A DNA stretch of 64,000 nucleotides, taken from NCBI RefSeq assembly GCF_000332195.1, contig NZ_KB235922.1, forward strand, positions 5,553,322 through 5,617,321. The letters are read 5' to 3'. This stretch comes from Pleurocapsa sp. PCC 7319. Its GTDB lineage: Bacteria; Cyanobacteriota; Cyanobacteriia; Cyanobacteriales; Xenococcaceae. The notes beneath the pieces were generated by a model that was not told the origin of the DNA, ran no database searches, and saw nothing but the letters and a program-made list of their open reading frames with translations. This document shows positions 44,644-55,179 of the stretch, one piece after another (position 1 is the first letter of the stretch; every line of letters starts with the position of its first letter). Position numbers and translations under genes: made by a program.

Positions 44644-47457
44644 ATGCTTTCTTATTCAGACAAAACTTCTGCTCAAAATTCTTCTATCACCAAACAATCT
44701 CAAAAAATACCTTTACGTTTAATGCTAGTGCTTCCATTTGTAGCGCAAATTTTTGCAGCCGTTGGTTTAACAGGGTATTTATCTTTACGCAATGGACAAA
44801 AGGCAGTAAATGATTTAGCTAGTAAGTTACGTAACGAAGTAAGTGGACGTATTGATTTGCACCTAGATAGTTATATGGCAGTACCTCATATGGTGGTACA
44901 AAATAATTGGGATGCTATTGACCAAGGATTTCTTGATATGGAAGATACAGAGAAATTAGGTCACTTTTTTTGGCGACAACTCCAAGCGTTTAAAATTCCT
45001 TATATTCTTTATGGTTTTGATTCAGGAAATCTTGCCTCAGCAGGATTTAATTATGAAGGAGATTTGATAACCATTGATGAAGTTAATCAAGAAAAAAATG
45101 GTAATGCTCATCTATTAAACTGGGGTACGGATAGCGAAGGACAACGCACAGAAATTCTTCAGGATTGGGGAGAATTTCCCATGAAGAAAGAAGGTTGGTA
45201 TGCCGAGGCAGTAAAACGAGGAAAAACTGTTTGGAGTCCTGTCTACAATTGGGAAGTTCCTCCTTACGCATTGTCTGTGGCTGTAAGCCGTCCTATTTAT
45301 AAAGACAACGGTCAGTTACATGGAGTGATTGCAGTAGAACAAAGATTATCTCAAATTAGCGATTTTTTAAGAGGCGAAGAAATTAGTCCATCTGGCAAAA
45401 CTTTTATTTTGGAAAGAAATGGTTTTCTCATTGGTACTTCTACAGATGAACAGCCTTTCATAGTTGATGATGATAAACCTCAACGTATCAAAGCTATAGA
45501 CAGTCAAGATTCTCTAATTAAAGCTGCATCTCAAAACTTAGTTCAATACTTTGGTGATTTACATAATATTAAGTCTGCTAAACAACTAGATTTTAAACTT
45601 GACGGAGAACGTCAATTTCTCCAGGTAACGCCTTGGCAAGATGAATTAGGTTTAGATTGGCTAGTAGTTGTAGCTGTACCTGAATCAGATTTTATGGCGC
45701 AGATTAACGCCAATACTCGCTCCACAATTATGTTGTGTCTCTTGGCTTTAGGAGTGGCGATCGCTTCTGGTTTCTATACTTCTCGTTGGATTACTAAACC
45801 TGTTCTTCAATTAAATCAGGCTTCAGAGTCGATCGCCAATGGTGAACTAGATCAAAAAGTAGATGAAGAGTTTAAAGTCGATGAATTAAGTGTCCTGGCT
45901 CAATCATTTAACCGTATGGCGGGACAGTTGCGCTCCTCATTTACTGCCTTAGCTGAAACCAATGCTGAACTAGAAAATCGTGTCCAAGAAAGGACCAATG
46001 AGCTACAAGATGCCAAGGAAATGGCTGATTCTGCTAACCAAGCAAAAAGCGAATTCCTGGCAAATATGAGTCATGAGTTAAGAACTCCCCTCAATGGTAT
46101 TTTGGGCTATGCTCAGATTCTCAAGCAATCTCGATCTATTGAGGGCAAAGAAAAAAAAGGAGTTGATATTATCAATCAATGTGGCACACATTTGCTGACT
46201 TTGATTAATGATATCCTCGATCTTTCCAAAATTGAAGCTCGCAAAATGGAACTGCATCCCGTAGAGTTGCATCTTCCTTCCTTTGTTCAAGGAGTTGTGG
46301 AAATTTGTAAGATTAAAGCTGAGCAAAAGGGGATTGATTTCATTTATGAACCAGATTCTCGCTTACCAATGGGAGTCGAGGCTGATGAAAAAATGTTGCG
46401 TCAAGTCTTAATGAACTTATTAAGTAACGCAATTAAGTTTACGGAAAAAGGAGCGGTTAAGCTAGGAGTCCAAAATCAATCAACTAGTTTTTCAGAATCT
46501 ACAGTCCATCGTATTCGTTTTGAAGTGGAAGATAGTGGAATTGGTATGAACCCCGAAGATATCGAAAAAATATTTTTACCCTTTGAGCAGGTAGGAAGTG
46601 TCAAAAAACAAGCAGAGGGAACTGGTTTAGGACTAGCTATCAGCCAAAAAATTGTCGGCATGATGGGTGGAGATTTGTCGGCTACTAGTCAGCTCAATCA
46701 AGGTACTACTTTTTGGTTTGAAATAGAGCTAAAAGAAACTACACAATGGAGTGAAACTACTCGCCTAGCTGGGCTAAAAGGAAAAGTTATCGGTTTTCAA
46801 GGTACTAAACGCAAGATTTTAGTAGTTGATGATCGTTGGGAAAATAGCTCTGTGGTAGTTAACTTATTAGAACCTCTGGGCTTTGAGATGATGGAAGCAG
46901 AAAATGGTCAAGAGGGTTTAACTAAAGCACTGGAGTGGCAACCAGATTTGATTATTACTGATTTAGCCATGCCTGTGATGGATGGTCATGAAATGCTTGG
47001 CGAACTGCGTAAGTCTTCTGAGATAGCTTCTGATCTAGTTGTGATTGTATCCTCTGCCAGCGTCTTTGAGAGTGATCGCCAGAAAAGCTTACAGGCAGGA
47101 GCCAATGATTTCCTCCCCAAACCAATCCAGAAAGAAGTTTTATTGCAGTCTTTGCAAAAGCATTTAAACCTGGAGTGGATATACGAAGAAGAGACTGAGT
47201 CTAGTCAACACACTACAACATCAGTTGACAAGAAAACCGAAGTCGCTCCAGAAGTTGAAATTATTCCTCCTTCAGCAGAAGATGTAGCCTTACTTCATGA
47301 TTTGAGTCGCAAGGGTTTGATTAACGATTTACTCAAAGAGATTGAACGGATTGAAGATTTAGACCCCAAATTTGTACCTTTTGTGCAGGAACTTCAGGAA
47401 CTAGCTAGGGGATTTAAATTAAGACAAATTAAGTCTTTTATTGAACAATACCTTTAA
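44644..47457 (+). CDS. hybrid sensor histidine kinase (Cache-like sensor, HAMP, HisKA, HATPase, REC)
   Basis: The 937-residue inner-membrane protein has a first helix at about 25-47 ([23 protein letters not shown]), a ~310-residue extracytoplasmic Cache-like domain, a second helix ([17 protein letters not shown]), HAMP, a coiled coil, and HisKA with the phospho-His in [14 protein letters not shown]. HATPase_c boxes follow ([35 protein letters not shown]). Last come a receiver ([12 protein letters not shown], phospho-Asp in [15 protein letters not shown]) and an unassigned helical C-terminus of about 100 residues. It likely senses an external small molecule. A remnant of a duplicate lies 59 bases downstream. 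Confidence 0.92.
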   Translation: MLSYSDKTSAQNSSITKQSQKIPLRLMLVLPFVAQIFAAVGLTGYLSLRNGQKAVNDLASKLRNEVSGRIDLHLDSYMAVPHMVVQNNWDAIDQGFLDMEDTEKLGHFFWRQLQAFKIPYILYGFDSGNLASAGFNYEGDLITIDEVNQEKNGNAHLLNWGTDSEGQRTEILQDWGEFPMKKEGWYAEAVKRGKTVWSPVYNWEVPPYALSVAVSRPIYKDNGQLHGVIAVEQRLSQISDFLRGEEISPSGKTFILERNGFLIGTSTDEQPFIVDDDKPQRIKAIDSQDSLIKAASQNLVQYFGDLHNIKSAKQLDFKLDGERQFLQVTPWQDELGLDWLVVVAVPESDFMAQINANTRSTIMLCLLALGVAIASGFYTSRWITKPVLQLNQASESIANGELDQKVDEEFKVDELSVLAQSFNRMAGQLRSSFTALAETNAELENRVQERTNELQDAKEMADSANQAKSEFLANMSHELRTPLNGILGYAQILKQSRSIEGKEKKGVDIINQCGTHLLTLINDILDLSKIEARKMELHPVELHLPSFVQGVVEICKIKAEQKGIDFIYEPDSRLPMGVEADEKMLRQVLMNLLSNAIKFTEKGAVKLGVQNQSTSFSESTVHRIRFEVEDSGIGMNPEDIEKIFLPFEQVGSVKKQAEGTGLGLAISQKIVGMMGGDLSATSQLNQGTTFWFEIELKETTQWSETTRLAGLKGKVIGFQGTKRKILVVDDRWENSSVVVNLLEPLGFEMMEAENGQEGLTKALEWQPDLIITDLAMPVMDGHEMLGELRKSSEIASDLVVIVSSASVFESDRQKSLQAGANDFLPKPIQKEVLLQSLQKHLNLEWIYEEETESSQHTTTSVDKKTEVAPEVEIIPPSAEDVALLHDLSRKGLINDLLKEIERIEDLDPKFVPFVQELQELARGFKLRQIKSFIEQYL

Positions 47458-47515
47458 AAATTAAAAGTCTCTCTGACTAAATGTAGCTATCAAATCATTC
47501 ACTGGATCAACTTCC

Positions 47516-47716
47516 ATGGTATCGAAACTCAGTGTGCTCAAAACTCAACGACATCGGGAACTACAGAAAACAGCTCAATTGCGAAGCGTTCTTGTAATTC
47601 CCTTTGTGAGCCAAATTTTTGCGGTAGTCGGAGTAACTGGATATTTATCTTTGCGTAATGGTCAAAAGTCAGTCGATGATTTGGTCAGTCACTTGCGTCA
47701 AAAAGTCAATTTATAA
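47516..47716 (+). pseudogene. N-terminal remnant of a duplicated sensor kinase
   Basis: This 66-codon frame matches residues about 24-65 of the preceding kinase: [35 protein letters not shown] against [34 protein letters not shown]. It then ends at a stop codon. The sensor, HAMP and kinase parts are absent. It is therefore the stub of a tandem gene copy, most of which has been deleted. A one-helix membrane peptide could still be made from ATG 47516. Confidence 0.75.
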
Positions 47717-47783
47717 AAATATGGTGGTTGCTGGAGATTGTTGAATATTGTAAAAAACATTTTAAATTAGCGGGGTATTACAA

Positions 47784-49994
47784 GTGACTGAAAATGCAAA
47801 TTCCCACAGTATCTTGATTGTGGACGATAATCATAATAATTTAGAGGTTCTCTCCGAAACCTTGACTAGAGCGGGGTTTCAAGTTGCTGTAGCAATTGAC
47901 GGAGAGAATGCTTTAGAGCAAATACAGTATTATAAGCCCGAGCTAATTCTGTTAGATGTAATGATGCCTGGCATCGATGGTTATCAAACTTGTCAGAAGA
48001 TTAAAGCCAATCCTGATACTTTTGATATTCCGGTCATTTTCATGACAGCTTTGTCTGATACTGGACATAAGGTTAAGGGTTTTGCGATCGGTGCAGTTGA
48101 CTATATAACTAAACCATTTCAGCGAGAAGAGGTATTAGCTAGGGTTAGGGTACAGTTACAACTGCGTAATTTAGCCCGAACTTTGGAAGAGCAGAATAGA
48201 ATGCTCAAAAAAGAAATTCTCCAACGGGAGCGTGTCGAAGGCTCTATATTGAAGTTGAATCAAGAACTCGAAAAAAGAGTCGAAGAACGTACCAATAAAC
48301 TTTCTCGTACCCTTAAAACCTTGCGGCAGGCTCAAGTAGAACTGGTAGAACAAAAAAAAGATTTAGAGATTCGTGTCAGAGAACGTACGGCAGAATTAGC
48401 TAAGAGCATGACTGAAGCCGAAAAAGCCAATCAGGCTAAAAGTCAATTTCTGGCTAATATGAGTCATGAATTGAGGACTCCGATGAATGCCATTATCGGC
48501 TATAGCGAGATGCTAATGGAAGAAGCGGAAGATATTGGACAAGAAGACTTTATACCTGATTTACGTAAAATACACAGTGCAGGTAAACATCTTCTCAATT
48601 TAATTAATGATATTCTCGACCTCTCGAAAATCGAAGCTGGTCGGATGGAACTTTATTTAGAAACTTTTGATATTAAGAACCTGATTCAAGAAACTGTATC
48701 CACTATTCGCCCATTAATTGAAAATAACAATAATACTTTAGAATTTAATCTGGCAGAAAATCTGGATATGATGCACGCAGATTTAACTAAGGTGCGTCAA
48801 AGTTTGTTCAATCTACTGAGTAATGCCAGTAAGTTTACTAAAAATGGCAAGATTACTCTGGATGTTACCTCTTTTACTGGTGAAAGCAGCGATTGGATAA
48901 CCTTTAAGGTCGCTGATACAGGAATTGGGATGAGTCCCGAACAAATTAGTAAGCTATTTCAGGCTTTTACCCAGGCTGATGCTTCTACTACCCGTAAATA
49001 TGGCGGCACGGGTTTGGGTTTGGCAATTACGAAAAAGTTTTGTCTAATGATGGGAGGGGATATTAGCGTTGTTAGTGAATCAGGAGAGGGTTCAACCTTC
49101 ACAATTCGTCTTCCAGTTCAGGTAGTAGACCCAACTACACAATCACAATTATCAAATCAATCTTTAGAAGACCTACAATCTCAGTCTAGTGATGATTCCC
49201 ATCGCAAAAATACTATTTTGGTTATCGATGATGATCCCACAATTCACGATTTACTGAAACGCTTTTTAGGCAAAAAAGGATTTGAGGTCAAAACAGCCAT
49301 CAGTGGCGCAGAGGGAATTAGTTTAGCCAAACAACTCCAACCTGAAGCTATTACTCTTGATGTCATGATGCCTGGGATGGATGGCTGGTCGGTATTAACA
49401 GCCCTCAAAGCTAATCCCCAGACGGCAGACATTCCCGTAGTCATGATGAGTATGATCGATGATCAAAATCTAGGTTATGCTCTGGGAGCTGCGGAATATT
49501 TACTTAAACCAGTTAACAATAAACAATTAGAAAGCATCCTCGATAAATTTAAGCCAGTCTCCAATTCTGATTCTATTTTAGTCGTAGAAGATGATCCTGG
49601 TGTTCGAGAAATGTTGTGTCGCCAGTTGAGGAAAGAAGATTGGCGGGTTATCGAAGCAGAAAACGGACGAGAAGCATTGCTTAAACTAAGTAATCATTCT
49701 CCGGGAATTATTCTGTCTGATCTGATGATGCCAGAAATGGATGGTTTTGAATTGGTTTATAAACTACGGCAACATGAAAAATGGCGTTCTATTCCGGTGA
49801 TTATTTTAACAGCGAAAAGTATTACTACCGAAGAACGTCAAATGTTAAATGGAGGAGTTAGCAAAATTTTTGAGAAAGGCTCCTATCAACGCTCAGTACT
49901 ATTTAACGAAGTAAATCATTTACTTAACGAAGCAATTGCTCGCCAGAAAAATCCCGAAATCAGTCAGTCAATTTCTACTACCGTTTCTGCATAG
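47784..49994 (+). CDS. soluble hybrid histidine kinase (REC, HisKA, HATPase, REC, REC)
   Basis: The 736-residue cytosolic protein starts with a receiver ([26 protein letters not shown]). A long coiled coil follows, then HisKA ([23 protein letters not shown]) and HATPase_c ([34 protein letters not shown]). Two further receivers complete it: TILVIDDDP...[14 protein letters not shown] and SILVVEDDP...[14 protein letters not shown]. Three receivers indicate a phosphorelay hub. The GTG start at 47784 follows a GGGG-type site. No membrane helix is present, so input probably comes through the N-terminal receiver, possibly from the kinase encoded upstream. Confidence 0.92.
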   Translation: MTENANSHSILIVDDNHNNLEVLSETLTRAGFQVAVAIDGENALEQIQYYKPELILLDVMMPGIDGYQTCQKIKANPDTFDIPVIFMTALSDTGHKVKGFAIGAVDYITKPFQREEVLARVRVQLQLRNLARTLEEQNRMLKKEILQRERVEGSILKLNQELEKRVEERTNKLSRTLKTLRQAQVELVEQKKDLEIRVRERTAELAKSMTEAEKANQAKSQFLANMSHELRTPMNAIIGYSEMLMEEAEDIGQEDFIPDLRKIHSAGKHLLNLINDILDLSKIEAGRMELYLETFDIKNLIQETVSTIRPLIENNNNTLEFNLAENLDMMHADLTKVRQSLFNLLSNASKFTKNGKITLDVTSFTGESSDWITFKVADTGIGMSPEQISKLFQAFTQADASTTRKYGGTGLGLAITKKFCLMMGGDISVVSESGEGSTFTIRLPVQVVDPTTQSQLSNQSLEDLQSQSSDDSHRKNTILVIDDDPTIHDLLKRFLGKKGFEVKTAISGAEGISLAKQLQPEAITLDVMMPGMDGWSVLTALKANPQTADIPVVMMSMIDDQNLGYALGAAEYLLKPVNNKQLESILDKFKPVSNSDSILVVEDDPGVREMLCRQLRKEDWRVIEAENGREALLKLSNHSPGIILSDLMMPEMDGFELVYKLRQHEKWRSIPVIILTAKSITTEERQMLNGGVSKIFEKGSYQRSVLFNEVNHLLNEAIARQKNPEISQSISTTVSA

Positions 49995-50058
49995 ATGCAT
50001 CAATATCTGCATCTCAATAATTATCTAGTGTCATAGCCAGTTTTATTTTTTCAAAACC

Positions 50059-50427
50059 ATGCCCAAAATCTTATTAGTTGAAGATAACGAAATGAATCGA
50101 GATATGCTTTCTCGAAGGTTAAAACGTCGCGGATACGAAGTCGTTATTGCGGTAAATGGGGCTGATGGAGTAGAGATGGCCAGTTCAGAAGTACCGGATT
50201 TAATTTTGATGGATATGAGCTTACCTGTAATGGATGGTTGGGAGGCTACTAAAAATATTAAAGCAGCCCCTGCTACTGGATCTATTCCGATTATTGCCCT
50301 GACAGCTCATGCGATGTCTGGCGATCGCGAAAAGGCTCTAGCTGCTGGTTGTGATGATTACGACACCAAACCGATCGAACTATCTAGATTATTAATCAAA
50401 ATTCAGTCTTTTGTCGCAGCAACCTAG
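50059..50427 (+). CDS. stand-alone response-regulator receiver (CheY-like)
   Basis: A 122-residue single receiver domain: acidic pair and Asp in ILLVEDNEMNRDML and DLILMDMSLPVMDGW, the Thr in IIALTAHAM and the Lys in DTKPIE. There is no output domain, so it relays phosphate or acts by binding partners. It lies 64 bases after the hybrid kinase and 87 before the RsbU-like gene, so it is a natural carrier between them. Confidence 0.92.
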   Translation: MPKILLVEDNEMNRDMLSRRLKRRGYEVVIAVNGADGVEMASSEVPDLILMDMSLPVMDGWEATKNIKAAPATGSIPIIALTAHAMSGDREKALAAGCDDYDTKPIELSRLLIKIQSFVAAT

Positions 50428-50514
50428 ACTGATAAATTTTACCGTATCAATAAGACATAGCAGTTATGGTAATTGCACAATATTAACTTAGTCCTCATCG
50501 CACACTTAATCTCA

Positions 50515-52269
50515 ATGACCACAGATAGCCAATCTCAAATATCTTTACTTGCTCATCTACGCCATGAACTGCGTACGCCGATCAATGCCATTATTGGCTA
50601 TAGTGAAATGATCCTCGAAGAACTGGAAGAGACAGAGCATCAAGTAGAGTATTTAAATGAGCTGGAGCAAATCCGAGAATGTGGTGTTCAATTACTGGCT
50701 TCAATTAATACTTTTTTAAATCCGCCAGCACTACCTCATAGTCAGCTAAATCTGTCAAAAATTCTGGCTAATCCAGACTTAAAAGTCAAATTGCAACAAC
50801 CAACTAAAGTAGTGATTAATCACTGTCAGGAGCTAATTCCGCTGATTGAGGCAGATTTTATTACCGATTTAAACAAGATTAACACTGCTGCGAATAAGCT
50901 TCTACAAGAAATTGATGATTTACTGGAAATTTCACCTCAGTCAGAAAATAGTATTTCTCTCGATAGTTTTCCCAAGGGAACCACAACTCAATCATCAGAA
51001 ATCGACATCATCATTGATACAGGCAGTCTTATAGCTGCGAACCTTGACCAATCTCTAGAAACTAGTGACTATACTATTTTGATCGTAGATGATAACCCTA
51101 CCAATCGGGATTTACTTTATCGTCAGGTTGAAGCACAAGGTTATCAAGCCGTCACAGCAGCAAATGGCAGACAAGCCATAGAAATGATTCAAACCGGAAA
51201 TTATGATCTAATCCTGTTGGATATCATTATGCCAGAAATTAATGGTTATCAAGTCTTAAAGTGGATTCGTTCTGGCTCTTGGCGACATATTCCCACGATC
51301 ATGATCTCGGCTCTCGATGAAATTGATAGTGTGGTTAAGTGTATCGAACTGGGAGCAGCAGATTACTTAGCTAAACCCTTCAACCCGACATTGTTAAAAG
51401 CTAGATTGGGAGCTTGTTTAGAACAAAAAAGGCTCAGAGATCAAGAATCATCTTATTTGGAACAGCTTGCTATTGCCAATGAGGAGATCAGTCAGCTTAA
51501 TAATGGTTTACAAGCCGAAAATATGCGCCTCAGTACAGAGTTAGAGATTACTCAGCGTCTACAGATGATGCTGTTGCCCAAAGAAAAAGAGCTAAGTGAA
51601 ATCGAAGGTCTAGAAATTGCTGGATTTATGGAACCTGCCGATGAAGTTGGGGGCGATTACTACGATGTTTTGCAGCACCATGGGCGGATAACTATCGGTA
51701 TAGGAGATGTAACAGGTCATGGTTTAGAAAGTGGTGTCTTGATGCTAATGGTACAGACCGCCGTTCGTACTCTCATGGAGAACAATGAGACCGATCCTAA
51801 AAAGTTTTTTGAGGTACTTAATCGTACCATTTACAAGAACGTTCAACGCATGGATTCGGATAAAAACCTTTCTCTATGTTTAGTTGATTATCACGAAGGT
51901 GTTCTTAGTTTAAGTGGTCAACATGAAGAAATGGTTGTGGTTCGTTCTGGGGGAACAATAGAAAGAGTAGACACAATTGATTTAGGATTTCCGATTGGGT
52001 TAGAAGAAACTATCGAAGATTTTGTCTTTCAAGCACAAATTCATTTAAATCAAGATGACGTAGTCATCCTCTATACCGATGGGATTACAGAAGCAGAAAA
52101 CCATCTGGGTGAACATTATGGACTAGAGCAATTATGCCGCATTGTGCAACAAAACTGGCAGCAGTCAGCCCAGAATATTCGACTTGCAGTTATTCAAGAT
52201 TTGCGATCGCATATTGGTGTAGAAAAAGTATACGACGACATTACATTGGTAGTACTAAAACAAAAATAG
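50515..52269 (+). CDS. RsbU-like PP2C phosphatase with orphan HisKA and receiver domains
   Basis: From ATG 50515 the product has 584 residues. It starts with a HisKA-type dimerisation helix with an intact histidine ([23 protein letters not shown]) but no ATPase domain. A receiver follows (TILIVDDNPTNRDLL; LILLDIIMPEINGY), then a coiled coil and a SpoIIE/PP2C phosphatase with its metal-binding acids (EVGGDYYDV; GIGDVTGHG; LYTDGITEAEN). RsbU-type phosphatases remove phosphate from a STAS anti-anti-sigma-like protein; a STAS gene lies three genes downstream. The upstream TTG at 50473 is a less likely start. Confidence 0.88.
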   Translation: MTTDSQSQISLLAHLRHELRTPINAIIGYSEMILEELEETEHQVEYLNELEQIRECGVQLLASINTFLNPPALPHSQLNLSKILANPDLKVKLQQPTKVVINHCQELIPLIEADFITDLNKINTAANKLLQEIDDLLEISPQSENSISLDSFPKGTTTQSSEIDIIIDTGSLIAANLDQSLETSDYTILIVDDNPTNRDLLYRQVEAQGYQAVTAANGRQAIEMIQTGNYDLILLDIIMPEINGYQVLKWIRSGSWRHIPTIMISALDEIDSVVKCIELGAADYLAKPFNPTLLKARLGACLEQKRLRDQESSYLEQLAIANEEISQLNNGLQAENMRLSTELEITQRLQMMLLPKEKELSEIEGLEIAGFMEPADEVGGDYYDVLQHHGRITIGIGDVTGHGLESGVLMLMVQTAVRTLMENNETDPKKFFEVLNRTIYKNVQRMDSDKNLSLCLVDYHEGVLSLSGQHEEMVVVRSGGTIERVDTIDLGFPIGLEETIEDFVFQAQIHLNQDDVVILYTDGITEAENHLGEHYGLEQLCRIVQQNWQQSAQNIRLAVIQDLRSHIGVEKVYDDITLVVLKQK

Positions 52270-52319
52270 TATTGAGCCAAAACTAAAAATTAGATTGAAT
52301 CCATACACTAAGCATTTAT

Positions 52320-52922
52320 ATGAATACTAGTAAAATCGCTGTTAATCAAATATTAGGCGACTTTATTCAAAATTTACCTCCGAGCCAAGAATATTTAATA
52401 CTGAGTTTTTCTCCTGGCTCAATTCCCCTACGAAAAAGATGGCGCAATAATTGTTTATCGGCAGATTTTTTGGCTGATTATCTGAGTACCTTTTTTCTGA
52501 GTGATGACCTTCAGCAAGCAGATGCGGGAAAGCAGGCAGAGGTTAAAAGTGCGGTCAGCTACATTGCTAATGAGCTATTGGAAAATGCGATGAAATATGG
52601 CGTGGAGATGTCTCCCTTTCCAATTAGTATTCAAATTCACTTAAATCCCGACCTAATTATTTTTCAGCTAACAAACAGTATTCATCCCCAGCGAACAAAA
52701 GAGTTTCAGGCTCAGATAGAAACTTTACTTAATTCAGATCCCGGAGAATTATATATTTCTCAGCTGGAAAAAAATGCTTTAGATGAGGAGGATCAAGAAT
52801 CTGGTTTGGGATTATTAACTATGCTTTATGATTATGGGGCCAAACTAGGTTGGAAATTTGAATCTTTTCCTCAAAATTCTACGGAAATAGCGGTGACGAC
52901 AATGGTTCAACTAGCAATTTAA
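52320..52922 (+). CDS. RsbW-like serine kinase / anti-sigma-type ATPase
   Basis: The 200-residue protein has the GHKL ATP-binding boxes typical of RsbW/SpoIIAB: N box in YIANELLENAMKYG and G2-like ESGLGLLTMLYDYG. It has no HisKA domain. Such proteins phosphorylate the serine of a STAS partner and hold a target in check. It starts 50 bases after the RsbU-like gene, and the STAS gene follows. A sigma factor target is not encoded here, so the output could be another regulator. Confidence 0.82.
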   Translation: MNTSKIAVNQILGDFIQNLPPSQEYLILSFSPGSIPLRKRWRNNCLSADFLADYLSTFFLSDDLQQADAGKQAEVKSAVSYIANELLENAMKYGVEMSPFPISIQIHLNPDLIIFQLTNSIHPQRTKEFQAQIETLLNSDPGELYISQLEKNALDEEDQESGLGLLTMLYDYGAKLGWKFESFPQNSTEIAVTTMVQLAI

Positions 52923-53072
52923 CTCTTATTCTTTTAGGGGCTAAATAATTTTGGATAAATAATCTTTTCAAGGCTAAGATAACTTATGAATGATTACTTT
53001 TTTCTTGATGTCTGTAATCTGAAGTCATAAATGAATGATTGAGTTGATTAGTCCGAATATTTGTTTTTTAGA

Positions 53073-53423
53073 ATGAAAATGGAAATAAAAACTGAAAACT
53101 ACAACGTCATATATGATGAGACATCTCACAATATTGTTTTTGATGGTTCTCTGCGTTTAAACGGAACTGCCGAATATGCTTCTATTTCTGAATTATTGAA
53201 TCATGTTGCTCAACAAGAACCTGAGAAAATTGTTTTAGATCTTAAGGAATTGAGCTTTCTCAATAGTTCTGGAATCAGTATTCTCTCAAAGTTTGTGATT
53301 AATGTTCGCAAGCGCAAAAATATCCAGATGGTAGTAATTGGAGCGCAGAAAAATCCTTGGCAAGGAAAATCTCTGAAGAATTTGCAGAGGTTAATGCCTT
53401 CTTTAAAGCTAGAGTTAGAGTAG
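53073..53423 (+). CDS. STAS-domain protein (anti-anti-sigma-factor-like)
   Basis: This protein of about 116 residues has the STAS fold, with the phosphorylatable serine in the conserved loop LKELSFLNSSGISILSKF. It would be phosphorylated by the RsbW-like kinase and dephosphorylated by the RsbU-like phosphatase encoded just upstream, forming a partner-switching unit. I chose ATG 53073; a second ATG two codons later and a TTG at 53061 are alternatives. Confidence 0.82.
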   Translation: MKMEIKTENYNVIYDETSHNIVFDGSLRLNGTAEYASISELLNHVAQQEPEKIVLDLKELSFLNSSGISILSKFVINVRKRKNIQMVVIGAQKNPWQGKSLKNLQRLMPSLKLELE

Positions 53424-53460
53424 TAGTCTGCCAATTTTGAAATGATTGATGGTAAAAAAG

Positions 53461-53502
53461 TTCGGAATTCGGAATTCGGAATTATAGGTTATAGGTTATA
53501 GG
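53461..53502. repeat. compound heptanucleotide repeat
   Basis: Three perfect units of ttcggaa (53461-53481) are followed at once by three units of a different heptamer, aggttat. A degenerate ttccgaa relative is near 60590. Confidence 0.9.
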
Positions 53503-53563
53503 TTTATTCGGAGTCAAAAGATTTACCCTTCAATTCAAACTTGTTAGAGTAGTAGTCAGATAG

Positions 53564-54970
53564 TTACTTGACTGGAACAAAATCATAACCAAAGGGAGAA
53601 CGATTTCCCGGTTTCACTGTAACTAGTTGTACCGACTGACTGCGATCGCCTGAAGCCAAAAATTTAACCGTGCCGGATGCACCTTCGAAAGAAAAGTTGG
53701 CATCAGATAAAGTCTGTTGTATACCCTGACGAGTAGGATCATTAGTAATTCCCGCAATCAAGGATTTTGTAGCATCATAAGCCATTGCTGTACGCCAGTT
53801 AACATCTCCTCCCCAAAGACGACGTGCTGCGGTAGGAAAATTAGAGCTAGTATTTCCTAAGATATGCCAAGGTACACTCAACACCAAATCCACAGCATTC
53901 TGACCCACCACCTGTAATGTCTGGGGTTTATACATACTATCTCCACCTAACATAGGCAACTGACGATTATTAACTTGCATCAGCAAATAAGCCTTATTTG
54001 CAGTTGTTGAGTCATTCAAGAAAATTAAGGCTTCTGCACCTTGACTACGTGCTTTCTGAATTATATCGGCAGGATTAAAATTACTTTGAGATAAGTCGAC
54101 TTCCGTGGCGATTAATCCTCCATTACTCAAAATGTCAGTGGTAAAGGTATTTTTAAGGGAATTACTATAATCGCTTTGGGAATTATAAATCACCGCAGCT
54201 TGACGCTGATTAAGTTTTTCCAAAAAATATTTTGCCAAAACACTACTAGTAAAGCGATCGCTTGGAACAGTACGAAAGATATAGTTTCCCGCGTCAGACA
54301 GAGAGATAGAAGTGCTAGTGGCAGAAATAGCAACCAAGCCATTTTCTTGATAAATAGGTGCTGTAGCTAAAGTCACACCACTAGAAAAATGTCCAACAAC
54401 ACCTAAAATATCCCGATGAGCAACTAACTTATGAGCGATTTTTTTGGCAACTTCAGGATTATTATTATCATCAGCTAAAAAAACTTTGAGAGGTTCACCG
54501 TTAATCCCTCCTTGCTGATTGATTTCATTCTGAGCTTGAGCAACACCTCTAAGTATTTCCTGAGCTGTTGTCATCTCGGTGCCAATTGGTACAGGGACAG
54601 CAATACTATGGGATCTAACATCTCCAATACGAGCATTATTCAAATAAATGAGAGCTTCAGGATCGTTAGGTTGTTTGCTTAAAGATTTTTCCAGTAGCAA
54701 TACTGCTTCAGGCTCATTACCCTGGGCGAGTGCCTTGGTAGCAAGTTGTTTTTCGGGAGTAATATTTTGACTAATTAAAATGTTGTTTCCCGTACTAATT
54801 TGTTCTGGCGTTAAATTGGTTGATGTTTTAGCAGTGTTATCTAAATTAGAAGTAGATGAATTCAAGGAATTATTTGTCTTGGTAGTCAACCACCATAAAC
54901 CACCTGCTATTGCACCTATAGTTATCAGTAACGACAATAACAATACTGTGGTTTCTCTTTTCTGGTTCAT
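53564..54970 (-). CDS. membrane-anchored type I periplasmic-binding receptor
   Basis: The 468-residue protein has an N-terminal uncleaved-looking anchor (TTVLLLSLLITIGAIAGGLWWL), a TPR-like segment (KALAQGNEPEAVLLLEKSLSKQPNDPEALIYLNNA) and a leucine/isoleucine/valine-type binding domain (IAVPVPIGTEMTTAQEILRGVAQAQ; ILGVVGHFSSGVTLATAP; TSTSISLSDAGNYIFRTVPSDR). It is a paralogue of the receptor at 29290 but lacks the cytosolic Cys-rich part. No ABC permease is near. Next to it are a lipoprotein and a Ser/Thr kinase, suggesting a sensor role (inferred). Confidence 0.8.
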   Translation of the reverse strand: MNQKRETTVLLLSLLITIGAIAGGLWWLTTKTNNSLNSSTSNLDNTAKTSTNLTPEQISTGNNILISQNITPEKQLATKALAQGNEPEAVLLLEKSLSKQPNDPEALIYLNNARIGDVRSHSIAVPVPIGTEMTTAQEILRGVAQAQNEINQQGGINGEPLKVFLADDNNNPEVAKKIAHKLVAHRDILGVVGHFSSGVTLATAPIYQENGLVAISATSTSISLSDAGNYIFRTVPSDRFTSSVLAKYFLEKLNQRQAAVIYNSQSDYSNSLKNTFTTDILSNGGLIATEVDLSQSNFNPADIIQKARSQGAEALIFLNDSTTANKAYLLMQVNNRQLPMLGGDSMYKPQTLQVVGQNAVDLVLSVPWHILGNTSSNFPTAARRLWGGDVNWRTAMAYDATKSLIAGITNDPTRQGIQQTLSDANFSFEGASGTVKFLASGDRSQSVQLVTVKPGNRSPFGYDFVPVK

Positions 54971-55179
54971 CTTTTTTTAAGCTAATTTTGATAACTTTGT
55001 ACGATCCTACTAATCCACTTTAGCCTTGACAAATTCAAGTTTTCTAATTCACTTATGATTGTATCTCAGGGAGAATTGTTATATTAGATACAGTTTTGGT
55101 ATGTATATTTAGCCCAAGTAATTGAGCCTAAGTAAAAATATTCACTAAAAACAAATCTATTGTTTTTTTTTACTAAGTT

